Assembly (NCBI GenBank): GCA_036557885.1
Contig: DATBGS010000004.1
Span: 1 to 27,490 of the forward strand
Reading direction: 5' to 3'
Origin: DATBGS01 sp036557885
GTDB lineage: Bacteria; Chloroflexota; Ktedonobacteria; Ktedonobacterales; DATBGS01
Length of the DNA: 27,490 nucleotides
Shown: positions 16,188 through 23,659 of the stretch, piece by piece
Position numbering within the stretch: position 1 is the first letter of the stretch
Layout: every line of letters begins with the position of its first letter
The notes under the pieces: model-generated
Told to the model about the DNA's origin: nothing
The model's input: only the letters and a program-made list of their open reading frames with translations
Database searches by the model: none
Translations under genes and position numbers: made by a program

Positions 16188-16190
16188 CCT

Positions 16191-16745
16191 ATGGATGAAC
16201 AGGCCATTCAACAACTTACGAGCACCCTCTGGGCGCCGCTGGTAGCAATTTCGACGACGGCGGGCGGGCAGGCAAACGCGCAGATTGCGGTTTCGGCATT
16301 GAACGCGAGCATTCTGCGCGAGCGCCCGCGTGTGCTGATTGAAATCTGGAAGGCCAACTACACCCATCATCTCTTGATGGAGGGCGGCGTCTTTGTGCTG
16401 CATCTGCTGAGCGAGCAGAATCTGCATCTGATTGAGCGGCTGGGGATGCGCTCCGGGCGCGACGGCGACAAGCTGGCCGGGCTGCGCTGGGAGGCGCGGC
16501 AGACGGGAAGCCCCATCTTGTTAGAAACGCTCGGCTACATAGACTGTCGTGTGCGCGGGACGCTGGACGCGGGCGATATGACCTGCTTTCTGGGCGAGGT
16601 CGTGGATGGTGGCCCGCTCAACTCCGGCAGCCCGATCACCTGGCACGAGGCGCGCTCGCGCCTTCCCGCCGAGGTGCTGGCGCGCTACGAAGAGCACCAG
16701 GCGCGTCAGCGCGAGGTGGCGCGTGGGCTGCTGGGTAATGCTTGA
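16191..16745 (+). CDS. Flavin reductase-like, FMN-binding domain protein
   Basis: Predicted 184-residue cytoplasmic protein with the split-barrel fold of the flavin reductase-like family, which binds FMN and passes electrons from NAD(P)H or serves as a flavin-dependent partner. Family features are the opening APLVAISTT strand, NAQIAVSALNASILRERPRVLIEIWKANYTHHLL in the region of about 27-62 (the usual flavin-binding and dimer region), VLHLLSEQN, and LGYIDCRVRGTLDAGDMTCFLGEVVDG with the typical metal-free barrel end. Only three bases separate it from the upstream stop and no ribosome-binding site of its own is seen, so translation is coupled. Substrate cannot be inferred. Confidence 0.78.
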   Translation: MDEQAIQQLTSTLWAPLVAISTTAGGQANAQIAVSALNASILRERPRVLIEIWKANYTHHLLMEGGVFVLHLLSEQNLHLIERLGMRSGRDGDKLAGLRWEARQTGSPILLETLGYIDCRVRGTLDAGDMTCFLGEVVDGGPLNSGSPITWHEARSRLPAEVLARYEEHQARQREVARGLLGNA

Positions 16746-16756
16746 AGCTGCCTTTG

Positions 16757-16790
16757 CTTGTAGCACCGGCGTCCCTGCCGGTGCTTGCAG
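16757..16790. repeat. Intergenic palindrome, copy B
   Basis: CTTGTAGCACCGGC, loop GTCCCT, then GCCGGTGCTTGCAG. The inner nine bases of each arm pair perfectly and the outer part has three mismatches. Sequence, arm length and loop size match copy A. It follows the flavin reductase stop by about 11 bases and could end that transcript. Confidence 0.7.
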
Positions 16791-16850
16791 TGCCGTCTCC
16801 CAGACGATGCTATGGGAAACGCGCTCAGGAAAATAGCCTCTTTTTGCTTA

Positions 16851-16879
16851 TTGCCTGCATGCACAACTGATGCTATACT
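16851..16879 (+). promoter_or_regulatory. Promoter of the Mrr-type restriction gene
   Basis: TTGCCT (16851-16856) and TATACT (16874-16879) are 17 bases apart. The leader from about 16886 to the ATG at 16943 contains a strong AGGAGGG. Confidence 0.62.
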
Positions 16880-16942
16880 CGCACCACACAGGAGTATCCC
16901 CAGGCTTTTTGCTCAGTAATCCTTTGCAGGAGGGACATCCTC

Positions 16943-17857
16943 ATGGGTATCCCCGATTTTCAATCCTTCATGCTGCCACTGCTCAAGTTCTCTGCTGACC
17001 AGCAGGAGCATTCATTGCGGGATGCAATAGAGGCGCTGGCCCAGACGTTCAAGCTCTCTGACGAGGAGCGAAAAGAGCTTTTACCGAGTGGGCAGCAAAC
17101 CGTTGTTGACAACAGAGTAAGCTGGTCACGAACCCATTTAAAAAAAGCAGGATTGCTTGAGAGTACCAGGCGCTCTTTTTTTAAGATCACTCAACGAGGG
17201 CTGGATGTGCTGGGCAGAAATCCTCAGAAGATTGATGTGAAGTTTCTTGAGCAGTTTCCAGAATATATAGAGTTTAGAGCAGCCTCAAGACGTGATAAAG
17301 AAACTGCATTAGGGGCAGAGGCGGAAGTCAACAATCATCAAACCCCAGAAGAATTGCTGGAATATGGGTATCAAAGAATCCGGCAGGATTTGGCGCAAGA
17401 GTTACTAAATCGCGTCAAGAACTCCTCACCCAGCTTTTTCGAGCGCCTGGTTGTTGAATTGCTGGTAAAGATGGGATACGGCGGCTCAAGAAAAGATGCG
17501 GGTGAAGCTGTTGGGAGAAGTGGGGATGGTGGCATTGACGGTATTATCAAAGAAGACCGCCTGGGGTTGGATATTATCTACATTCAAGCAAAGAAGTGGG
17601 AGGGCGTCGTTGGCCGCCCGGAGATTCAAAAGTTTGCAGGTGCTTTGCAGGGACAACGCGCCAAAAAAGGCATCTTTATCACCACCTCTGGCTTTTCAAA
17701 TGAGGCCAGGGAATATGTTGCCATCATTGATAGCAAGATCGTGCTGATTGATGGGCAACAACTGGCCCAGTTAATGATAGATCACGATGTTGGAGTTTCT
17801 AAAGTGTCTTCTTACGAGATTAAGAAGCTCGATTTCGATTATTTTGTTGACGCCTGA
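16943..17857 (+). CDS. mrr: Mrr-type restriction endonuclease (probable type IV)
   Basis: Predicted 304-residue nuclease with no methyltransferase nearby, so most likely a type IV enzyme that cuts modified foreign DNA. The N-terminal 100 residues form a winged-helix DNA-reading domain like Mrr_N (HLKKAGLLESTRRSFFKIT at 65-83). The C-terminal Mrr_cat domain has FFERLVVELLVKMGYGG (165-181) with Glu167, GDGGIDG with Asp199, and IYIQAKKW with Gln215 and Lys217, the D-(Q)xK nuclease core. The final region keeps KGIFITTSGFSNEAREY. AGGAGGG stands eight bases before the ATG. The gene is AT-richer than its neighbours and uses more AAA, GAA and AAT codons, suggesting gain by transfer. Confidence 0.9.
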   Translation: MGIPDFQSFMLPLLKFSADQQEHSLRDAIEALAQTFKLSDEERKELLPSGQQTVVDNRVSWSRTHLKKAGLLESTRRSFFKITQRGLDVLGRNPQKIDVKFLEQFPEYIEFRAASRRDKETALGAEAEVNNHQTPEELLEYGYQRIRQDLAQELLNRVKNSSPSFFERLVVELLVKMGYGGSRKDAGEAVGRSGDGGIDGIIKEDRLGLDIIYIQAKKWEGVVGRPEIQKFAGALQGQRAKKGIFITTSGFSNEAREYVAIIDSKIVLIDGQQLAQLMIDHDVGVSKVSSYEIKKLDFDYFVDA

Positions 17858-17872
17858 GTTGCGGCGCGTTAC

Positions 17873-17901
17873 CTGCAACCCTCCCTATTCTGTGCTAAGA
17901 T
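17873..17901 (+). promoter_or_regulatory. Extended -10 promoter candidate for threonine dehydratase
   Basis: TAAGAT (17896-17901) preceded by TGC forms an extended -10. A CTGCAA 17 bases upstream (17873-17878) is a poor -35. It lies about 60 bases before the start codon. Confidence 0.35.
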
Positions 17902-17961
17902 GCCTGTGTGAGAAGATCGTTTGCGCATCGGCGCGCTGACGCATCGAGGAGGCTGCATGCC

Positions 17962-19377
17962 ATGACGATTGACCTGACCAAATCCAGCCCGGCTTCCCGC
18001 GCTCAGCAGGATGGCGCGGCTGAGAGCGCTGGCGCTGATGGTTCGGCGGTGGCCGAAGCGCCAGAGGAGCCTGCGACCACTACCCCCGCTGCTGCCCGCT
18101 CCACCTCATCCACTGCTGCCCGCCCGCCCAAAGCCGCCAAAGCTGGCCCCCGCGCCTTACCCGTCACCATTGCCGACATCTGGCACGCGCAGGAAGTGCT
18201 GCGCAAGACCATCACCAATACGCCAATGGTGCACTCCCGCACCTTTAGCGCGATGACCGGCGCCGATGTCTACCTCAAAGCCGAGATGTTGCAGCGCTCC
18301 GGCTCGTTTAAGATTCGCGGCGCGACGTACAGAATGTCGCGTCTGAGCAAGGAACAGCGCGCGCATGGGGTGATTACGGCCTCTGCTGGCAACCACGCGC
18401 AGGGCGTGGCGATTGCCGCGCGCGACGCAGGCGTGCCTTGCACCATCTTTATGCCGCGCTTTGCGCCGCTGGCAAAGGCGACAGCCACGCGCAGCTATGG
18501 CGCCGAGGTGGTGCTGTATGGCGATACCTACGATGACGCCTACGCCCGCTGCATGGAGGTGCAGCGCGAAACCGGCGCAACGTATATTCCGGCGTTTGAT
18601 GATGTGGATGTGATTGCCGGGCAGGGCACACTGGGGCTGGAAATCCTCAACCAGCAGCCCGATGTAGACACGCTGATTGTGCCCATAGGCGGCGGCGGGC
18701 TGATCTCTGGCATTGCCATTGCCGCCAAAGCGCTCAAGCCAGATATTCGCGTGATTGGCGTGCAAGCGACTGGCGCGGGGTCGTGCCGTGCCTCGCTGGA
18801 CAAAGGCGAGGTGGCAACGCTGCCTGTCATCAGCACCATTGCCGATGGCATCGCCGTCAAGCGTCCCGGCCAGATCACCTTCCCCATCATTCAGACGCTT
18901 GTGGATGATGTGCTGCTGATCAACGATGAGCAGATCATTCACGCGGTCTTGCTGCTGCTGGAGCGCTGCAAGTTCCTGGTGGAAGGCGCGGGCGCGATTG
19001 GCGTGGCGGCGCTGCTGAGCGGGCTGATTGAGGTGAAGGGGCATACGGTGGTCTGCCCCCTGAGCGGCGGCAATATTGATATTAACCTGGTGAGCCGCTT
19101 TATTCAGCATGGCCTGTCGGCGGCGGGGCGCTTCCTGGCAATTCATTCGCTCATCCCTGACCGGCCTGGCGAATTGCTGCGGCTGCTTCAGGTGATTGCA
19201 GATGAGGGCGTGAACGTGCTGGATGTGAACCATCATCGCATGAGTTCGCATGTGCCCATTCAGCAGGTCGAAGTCATTTTGACGCTGGAGACGCGAGACC
19301 GCGCCCACTGCGATGAATTGATGGGCGTGCTGCGCGCACGGGGCTATCAGGTGGTCGAAGCCGAGGCATGTTTCTGA
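17962..19377 (+). CDS. ilvA: Threonine dehydratase with ACT domain
   Basis: Predicted 471-residue PLP enzyme that deaminates threonine to 2-oxobutanoate, the first step towards isoleucine. Lys117 in SGSFKIRGA binds PLP, SAGNHAQG (141-148) and GGGGLISG (243-250) hold the cofactor, and Ser368 in CPLSGGN contacts the pyridine ring. A single C-terminal ACT domain (about 391-465, from FLAIHSLIPDRPGEL) resembles the short form of threonine dehydratase and suggests amino-acid control. The first 66 residues are Ala/Pro/Ser-rich with no counterpart in usual family members. The ATG at 17962 is preceded by GAGGAGG; the longer frame from 17908 is unlikely. The choice between biosynthetic (IlvA) and catabolic (TdcB) roles cannot be made. 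Confidence 0.92.
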   Translation: MTIDLTKSSPASRAQQDGAAESAGADGSAVAEAPEEPATTTPAAARSTSSTAARPPKAAKAGPRALPVTIADIWHAQEVLRKTITNTPMVHSRTFSAMTGADVYLKAEMLQRSGSFKIRGATYRMSRLSKEQRAHGVITASAGNHAQGVAIAARDAGVPCTIFMPRFAPLAKATATRSYGAEVVLYGDTYDDAYARCMEVQRETGATYIPAFDDVDVIAGQGTLGLEILNQQPDVDTLIVPIGGGGLISGIAIAAKALKPDIRVIGVQATGAGSCRASLDKGEVATLPVISTIADGIAVKRPGQITFPIIQTLVDDVLLINDEQIIHAVLLLLERCKFLVEGAGAIGVAALLSGLIEVKGHTVVCPLSGGNIDINLVSRFIQHGLSAAGRFLAIHSLIPDRPGELLRLLQVIADEGVNVLDVNHHRMSSHVPIQQVEVILTLETRDRAHCDELMGVLRARGYQVVEAEACF

Positions 19378-19385
19378 AAAATGTC

Positions 19386-19423
19386 CAGAGTGCCCTCTGG
19401 CTGACCAGCCAGCGGGCACTCTG
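19386..19423 (+). terminator. Long hairpin after threonine dehydratase
   Basis: CAGAGTGCCC pairs with GGGCACTCTG, and inside it CTGGCT pairs with AGCCAG around a 4-base loop, giving about 17 pairs with a single mismatch. It starts eight bases after the stop codon. No T-run follows on the plus strand, but on the minus strand a run of T does, so termination may work either way. Confidence 0.55.
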
Positions 19424-19545
19424 CGTGCTGATGTGCTCATTGAGGAGTGCGCATATGGTATGCTCTTTGCGAGTTTTGTCGTGTTGCGTCTTAAACTATT
19501 CCGCTTGATTATTGGCATCACCCGCCGGGAAGGAAGGGATAGCAT

Positions 19546-21027
19546 ATGGGTGTCATACGAACCCTTGCGCGAGGAGTCGCGCTGGTGGGCGCCGTCGCCA
19601 CCGGCGGGGCGCTGGCCGTCACCGCCAGGAGCATTCTGGCGACGCCCCAGCCGCTGGAAAGCGCTCTGGAAGGCGAAAGCCGCATCTTTCGCTTTCGCTC
19701 TGGGGATGTGTTTTATAAAGTACGTGGGCCGCAGGGCGCGCAGCCCGTGCTCTTGCTGCATGGTATCCACCTGGGCGCCTCGTCGTTTGAATGGCGCAAG
19801 AACTTTAGCGAATTGAGCCAGGGCTTTCGCGTCTTCGCGCCCGATCTGCCGGGCTTTGGGCTGTCTGACCGCCCCGCCATTGAATACACAGGCGAACTCT
19901 ATACGCAGTTTGTGACCGATTTTGCCCGCGAAATTGTGCAACAACCCGCAATGGTAGTGGCGCGCGGCCAGAGCGCCGCGTTTGCCGTTGGCGCGGCGGC
20001 GCTGGATGAGCAATTGTTTCACCGCCTGGTTTTGATTAGCCCCAGCGGGATTGTCCACTCACCCACTGCCGATGGCCGGGGTCTGGATGGACCGGATGGG
20101 CAGGGGTGGCTGTTGGAAGCGATGCAAGCGCCCCTGCGCCAGGTGGGGGTGAGTTCCCTGGGCCAGGTACCGTATGCGCTGCTGACGAATAAACCGGCGC
20201 TGGCCTATCTGCTGCTGCGCCAGAGCTATGCTGATCGGGAGAAGATTGATCAGGCGGTGCTCCAGCACCTCTACGCCACAACGCACCAATATGGCGCGCG
20301 CTTTGCGCCGCTGGCCTTCATGAGCGGCAGGCTGGATGTGGACGTGGAAAACGCCTTCTCCATGCTGTCCCAGCCAGTGCTGCTGGTCTGGGGGCAAGAA
20401 GATCTGCTCAATTCGCCGCTAAACGCGGAGGATTTGCATATGCTGAATCCACGCGCGCGGTTGGAGGTGCTTTCCCACGCGGGGAACGCTGTGCAAGAGG
20501 AGCGCGAGCAAGAAACGAACGAATTGCTGCGCGCCTGGTTCCTGGCGCCTAGCGATCTGGTTGACCCATCGCGCCTGGAACGCGCCAGCGTGGCGCCGGT
20601 TACTCCCTCAGCCAACGAGCTGTCTCCAGAGGAGCCGCCAGAGATGCCAGCATCAAGGGAGACACCAGCAGAGAACGCCGCGCGGAAGACGCAGCCCGCC
20701 AAATCTAGCAGGAACAATGGGCAGGCGCCGGAAGTCACCGAACAGGCTGCCAGGGTATCGGCTCTGGAGGCGCTCAGCGAGCCAAATCCGGCGGCGCAGG
20801 CGGAAGCCTCAGCAGTTGAGGAGCCACCCGCGCCAGAAGCTCCGCCACCGGCCAGGCGCGCGACTACCCAGGGCGCCGCTAAAGGGCAGCGGCGAACATC
20901 TGCCAAACAAACGCCTGCACGGGCAGCCAGATCGGGCGATACCGAGCAGCCCGACACGCCTCGTCAAGCGTCCCCGGAAGAGGGCAAGCAGCCGCCAGGC
21001 CGCTCTGCGCCAAAGCGGAAGCGCTAA
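19546..21027 (+). CDS. Membrane-anchored alpha/beta hydrolase with long disordered tail
   Basis: Predicted 493-residue protein. A hydrophobic N-terminal helix (about 8-31) should anchor it in the membrane. The alpha/beta hydrolase domain (about 45-335) has the oxyanion HG in LLHGIHLGASS (70-80), APDLPGFGLSDRP (98-110), nucleophile Ser143 in ARGQSAAFA, Asp286 in WGQEDLL and His311 in LSHAGNAV. The elbow is GQSAA, with Ala in place of the usual last Gly. Residues about 336-493 are Pro/Ala/Glu-rich, ending in a strongly basic RSAPKRKR. AAGGAAGGG precedes the ATG. Substrate is unknown. It could be an esterase, a haloperoxidase-like enzyme or a non-catalytic relative. Confidence 0.85.
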   Translation: MGVIRTLARGVALVGAVATGGALAVTARSILATPQPLESALEGESRIFRFRSGDVFYKVRGPQGAQPVLLLHGIHLGASSFEWRKNFSELSQGFRVFAPDLPGFGLSDRPAIEYTGELYTQFVTDFAREIVQQPAMVVARGQSAAFAVGAAALDEQLFHRLVLISPSGIVHSPTADGRGLDGPDGQGWLLEAMQAPLRQVGVSSLGQVPYALLTNKPALAYLLLRQSYADREKIDQAVLQHLYATTHQYGARFAPLAFMSGRLDVDVENAFSMLSQPVLLVWGQEDLLNSPLNAEDLHMLNPRARLEVLSHAGNAVQEEREQETNELLRAWFLAPSDLVDPSRLERASVAPVTPSANELSPEEPPEMPASRETPAENAARKTQPAKSSRNNGQAPEVTEQAARVSALEALSEPNPAAQAEASAVEEPPAPEAPPPARRATTQGAAKGQRRTSAKQTPARAARSGDTEQPDTPRQASPEEGKQPPGRSAPKRKR

Positions 21028-21040
21028 GCGTTCAGTCAGC

Positions 21041-21079
21041 AAGAGAGGCAGGCACCCAACACGGGCGCCTGCCTCTCTT
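21041..21079. terminator. Bidirectional terminator between convergent genes
   Basis: Perfect 13-base arms (AAGAGAGGCAGGC and its complement) flank a 13-base loop, between the stop codons at 21027 (plus) and 21101 (minus). The A-rich and T-rich ends suit rho-independent ending in both directions. Confidence 0.8.
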
Positions 21080-21100
21080 ACTGTTTCTGCACCACTCAGA

Positions 21101-22657
21101 TCAGCGCTTGAAGGGCACCAGATGATCGGTTTGCTCGTGGGAACTGTCTGACGCTTCCAGGGGCACCGGCGTGAGTTCCGCCAGCGAGCCAGCGCGGGCC
21201 AGTTTGAGGGCACTGATCTCTTTTGCTGTGGCGGCGGGCGCAAGCGTGGGTTGCTCGGTGTGTTGCCGCAGGGCGCGCCAGGTGGCTATCAAGAGCAAGA
21301 GATTGCGTATGGCAATGGTTGGCAGAAAGGCCGGGTTCGCGGGCACGCTCAGGATGGGGTGGCGCGTCTGGTAGATAAAGGGGAAGATCAGGGTGGTCAG
21401 GGCGCAGATGACCAGCCAGAGCATATCAAACCCCTCGACATATGCGACCAGTGGCAGCACCCACATCAGGTACTGTGGGCTGAGCAGTTTGTTCGTCACC
21501 AGCACCAGGGCAATAGAGGCGACAAACGCCTGCCCCAGTGAAAGCTGCCCCTGAAGCACGCGACGGCAGACGATCAACGTTCCTACCACCAGTCCCAGCA
21601 GCGAGAGCGGCTTCAGCACGACGTCCAGCGGCCCAACCAGATTGAGCGAGACATACGAATGGTTGGGCGAAACTGGAAACCCCAGGAAGCTGCCCAGCCA
21701 GAGCAGCGTTGCCGGGACCGATTCGATCTGGATGGGCCGAAACAGGTTATAGCCCAGGACCGAGAACGTGCCTTCCAGGTTAAAAATGGCGGGGATACTC
21801 ATCCCTAGCACGATCAAGCCGCTAAATGTGCCCAGACCGACCAGCAGTGGCTTGAGCTGGCTGCGCAGGGTCTGCGTTTCTTCCCAACGCGGATGGCCGC
21901 GCCGCATGGTCAGCGCGCTCCAGATTTGCGCCACTGCCAGGCGCAGCCGCTGCATCCAGGGCAATATTGATGCGCTGGTTTTGCTGGTGGGCGTCGGAAC
22001 AACCTCGCGCCACTGCGCCGCCATGAGCACGGGCACCAGGAACACCGGGTAGATTTTGAGCAGCACGCCCACCGCCAGCAGCACATACGCCCAGAGGAAG
22101 CGTTTGCGCTCGGCCAGCATCAGCGCGGCCAGCGTGACCAGCGCGGGCAGCAGATCAAAACGCATCAAGAGCGTGCCGGTGGCCCCGACCACCAGATAGA
22201 GCGCGTAGATAATAGCCTTGTTGCGCGAAACTGAGCGCGCCAGCCAGATATACGATGCCGCGACAATCAGCGCCATCCATCCGGCAAACACCCAGTAGTA
22301 ATGGCTGCCCGCTGGAGGGAAGAGAGTAAATGAAAAGGGAATCAGTGAGAGCGGAGGATATTCCTTGGGGAAGGAGACAAAGCGCGGGGTATTGAGCCAG
22401 AAGTCAACAGCATAGTTATGGTATTCTGCCGGGTCGCCAGCAGGTAAGTGATCATAGACCCAGGAAATATACAGCGTCATCAGCAAGATGCCTGCGAGCA
22501 GGCACAGGTCAAAAAAAAGCAGGAGCCAGCCAGGTTTGGTGGAGGTGGCGCCTTCAAACGTCTGGCTGTGTGGGGCTGGTGACTGTGTGAGCCGCTGAGC
22601 CGACAGGCGAAGGCGTGCGTGAAGCTCCGCCTGCTTTCCTTGCGCAAGTGAACTCAA
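21101..22657 (-). CDS. GT87-type polyprenol-phosphate-mannose-dependent glycosyltransferase
   Basis: Predicted 518-residue multi-pass membrane enzyme that would move a sugar, probably mannose, from a polyprenol-phosphate carrier to an envelope glycolipid or glycan on the outer face. After a 40-residue cytoplasmic N-terminus, a first helix leads to an outer loop with an acidic DPAEYHNYAVDFW segment, the catalytic position in GT-C enzymes. KEYPPLSLIPF, LMRFDLLPALVTL and LLKIYPVFLVPV follow; these are typical of the GT87/DUF2029 group. About ten hydrophobic segments can be counted. The start is TTG at 22657, supported by a strong AAGGAGAT. The last 50 residues are soluble. The acceptor cannot be read from the sequence. 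Confidence 0.82.
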   Translation of the reverse strand: MSSLAQGKQAELHARLRLSAQRLTQSPAPHSQTFEGATSTKPGWLLLFFDLCLLAGILLMTLYISWVYDHLPAGDPAEYHNYAVDFWLNTPRFVSFPKEYPPLSLIPFSFTLFPPAGSHYYWVFAGWMALIVAASYIWLARSVSRNKAIIYALYLVVGATGTLLMRFDLLPALVTLAALMLAERKRFLWAYVLLAVGVLLKIYPVFLVPVLMAAQWREVVPTPTSKTSASILPWMQRLRLAVAQIWSALTMRRGHPRWEETQTLRSQLKPLLVGLGTFSGLIVLGMSIPAIFNLEGTFSVLGYNLFRPIQIESVPATLLWLGSFLGFPVSPNHSYVSLNLVGPLDVVLKPLSLLGLVVGTLIVCRRVLQGQLSLGQAFVASIALVLVTNKLLSPQYLMWVLPLVAYVEGFDMLWLVICALTTLIFPFIYQTRHPILSVPANPAFLPTIAIRNLLLLIATWRALRQHTEQPTLAPAATAKEISALKLARAGSLAELTPVPLEASDSSHEQTDHLVPFKR

Positions 22658-22661
22658 GACG

Positions 22662-22669
22662 ATCTCCTT
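22662..22669 (-). promoter_or_regulatory. Strong ribosome-binding site fixing a TTG start
   Basis: AAGGAGAT on the minus strand, with GGAG six bases before the TTG at 22657. No ATG or GTG in the same frame stands closer, so this site decides the start of the glycosyltransferase. Confidence 0.8.
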
Positions 22670-22702
22670 TTATAGAATCGGGTACAGCGGAAAATAGAAA
22701 CA

Positions 22703-22729
22703 CCTCGGTCGTTGCCGGAACAACCGAGG
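22703..22729 (-). terminator. Leader hairpin with U-rich tail before the glycosyltransferase
   Basis: On the minus strand CCTCGGTTGTT pairs with AACGACCGAGG (11 pairs, one G-T) around the loop CCGGC, and the sequence TGTTTCTATTTT follows. Its place about 45 bases before the start codon suggests an attenuator, or a terminator of an upstream transcript. Confidence 0.45.
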
Positions 22730-22893
22730 CGAGGCAAGGCATATGCGTTCCCACTGTGACAACGATGATTGATGACAACTCAACCTGCAAGCTGTGCTGT
22801 GCTTGGCCTGCCAAAGGACACGCTTCATCAAACTTCCCTACCTAAGACGCTTTGGCATGAATATTAGTTACGTCTTTCCCAAGAGTCCCGGTC

Positions 22894-22943
22894 TGAGCAA
22901 ACACGCGCGCTGGCAAGCCATACCCCACGCGCGTGTTTGCTCA
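22894..22943. repeat. Perfect 16-bp inverted repeat
   Basis: TGAGCAAACACGCGCG (22894-22909) and its exact complement (22928-22943) flank an 18-base loop. Imperfect pairing continues outside (AGAGTCC with GGAGTCTCT). No T-run follows directly on either strand. No gene uses it as an obvious terminator. Confidence 0.75.
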
Positions 22944-23010
22944 GGAGTCTCTGCGGAAAGCAGGCATAGTCAACCAGCTTAAAAGAACTGCACCTCCCAT
23001 GCCAACAAAA

Positions 23011-23048
23011 CGCACCAGCCTTCCTGTTCTGTCAAGAAGGCTGGTGCG
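23011..23048 (-). terminator. Rho-independent terminator of the small TM protein gene
   Basis: Perfect 13-base arms (CGCACCAGCCTTC and its complement) flank a 12-base loop. On the minus strand TTTTGTT follows directly. It stands about 30 bases after the stop codon at 23079. Confidence 0.85.
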
Positions 23049-23078
23049 CTGGGAAACGTTCTCTCAGGCGTGGGCGTA

Positions 23079-23546
23079 TCATTCAACGAGGGAACCAAAG
23101 CCCCCGGAACTGGTTCTGATGCGCAGGTGTTTCTGGCTGATTTGCAGCGGGTTTAAGTCGTCGGGATCATCCTGGTCCCGGTCTTGTAGCCAATTTGTCT
23201 CATCGGTATTCAACCGTATGGCGTCAGTGGGAGCCAGCCCATTTTTGAGCAGCATCACTAATCCCAGGAGCATGACCATTCCGCCAATAGCAGCCACCAT
23301 AAGCGCCCGCGCCGTATGTGCCCCCGTCAGTAATAACAGGATGATGCCAATGCCACCTGCTCCACCCAGGATGACCAGCCCTGCCCAGAGCAGGTCTTCG
23401 CGTAGTGTTGGCAGCGTCATTCCCACTGCCTCAGGGCTGTAGGTAAGCGAGCGCCTTCGCCGCGTATTGATCATCAGAAAGGCAAGAGACAATATGGTTG
23501 CTCCGAACCACCAGACCATCCACCAGATGGGAAGTTGGTACCGCAT
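23079..23546 (-). CDS. Small three-helix membrane protein, unknown function
   Basis: Predicted 155-residue integral membrane protein that I do not recognise. Hydrophobic helices lie at about 8-26, 51-74 and 80-100, with a basic NTRRRRS loop after the first that is probably cytoplasmic. The soluble C-terminal part (101-155) is acidic (DRDQDDPDDLN) and ends in a short basic strand. I chose the ATG at 23546, after GGGGACAGGAA, because the longer frame from 23753 runs back through the promoter and into the 3' end of the HEAT-repeat gene. It has its own promoter and terminator and so is a single-gene unit. Confidence 0.75.
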   Translation of the reverse strand: MRYQLPIWWMVWWFGATILSLAFLMINTRRRRSLTYSPEAVGMTLPTLREDLLWAGLVILGGAGGIGIILLLLTGAHTARALMVAAIGGMVMLLGLVMLLKNGLAPTDAIRLNTDETNWLQDRDQDDPDDLNPLQISQKHLRIRTSSGGFGSLVE

Positions 23547-23582
23547 TTCCTGTCCCCTCTCCGTTGAGCTTTTATGCTCTAG

Positions 23583-23611
23583 AGTATAACCCGTGCGAAA
23601 GAAACAAACAA
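23583..23611 (-). promoter_or_regulatory. Promoter of the small TM protein gene
   Basis: On the minus strand TTGTTT (23611-23606) and TATACT (23588-23583) are 17 bases apart, about 40 bases before the ATG at 23546. Confidence 0.6.
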
Positions 23612-23659
23612 GCCTTGACAACTGTCCGTCTTTCAAGTGGTAGAGCCGCGTGCCCGCCT

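Larger units (their letters stand above)
22658..23078. other. 421-bp gene-free region rich in hairpins
   Basis: It lies between two minus-strand genes. Short open frames here have no ribosome-binding site or family likeness. It holds the ribosome-binding site of the glycosyltransferase, a leader hairpin at 22703-22729, a long inverted repeat at 22894-22943 and a terminator at 23011-23048. No convincing promoter for the glycosyltransferase was found. Confidence 0.6.

Noticed and set aside
18157..20058. Long minus-strand open frame of 633 codons
   Set aside because: It is antisense to the threonine dehydratase and part of the hydrolase gene. Its translation is His/Arg/Gln-rich with no domain, as expected of the shadow of a GC-rich gene.
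22703..22760. T-box or other riboswitch before the GT87 gene
   Set aside because: The conserved T-box core is absent and only one simple hairpin is seen. I kept it only as an attenuator candidate.
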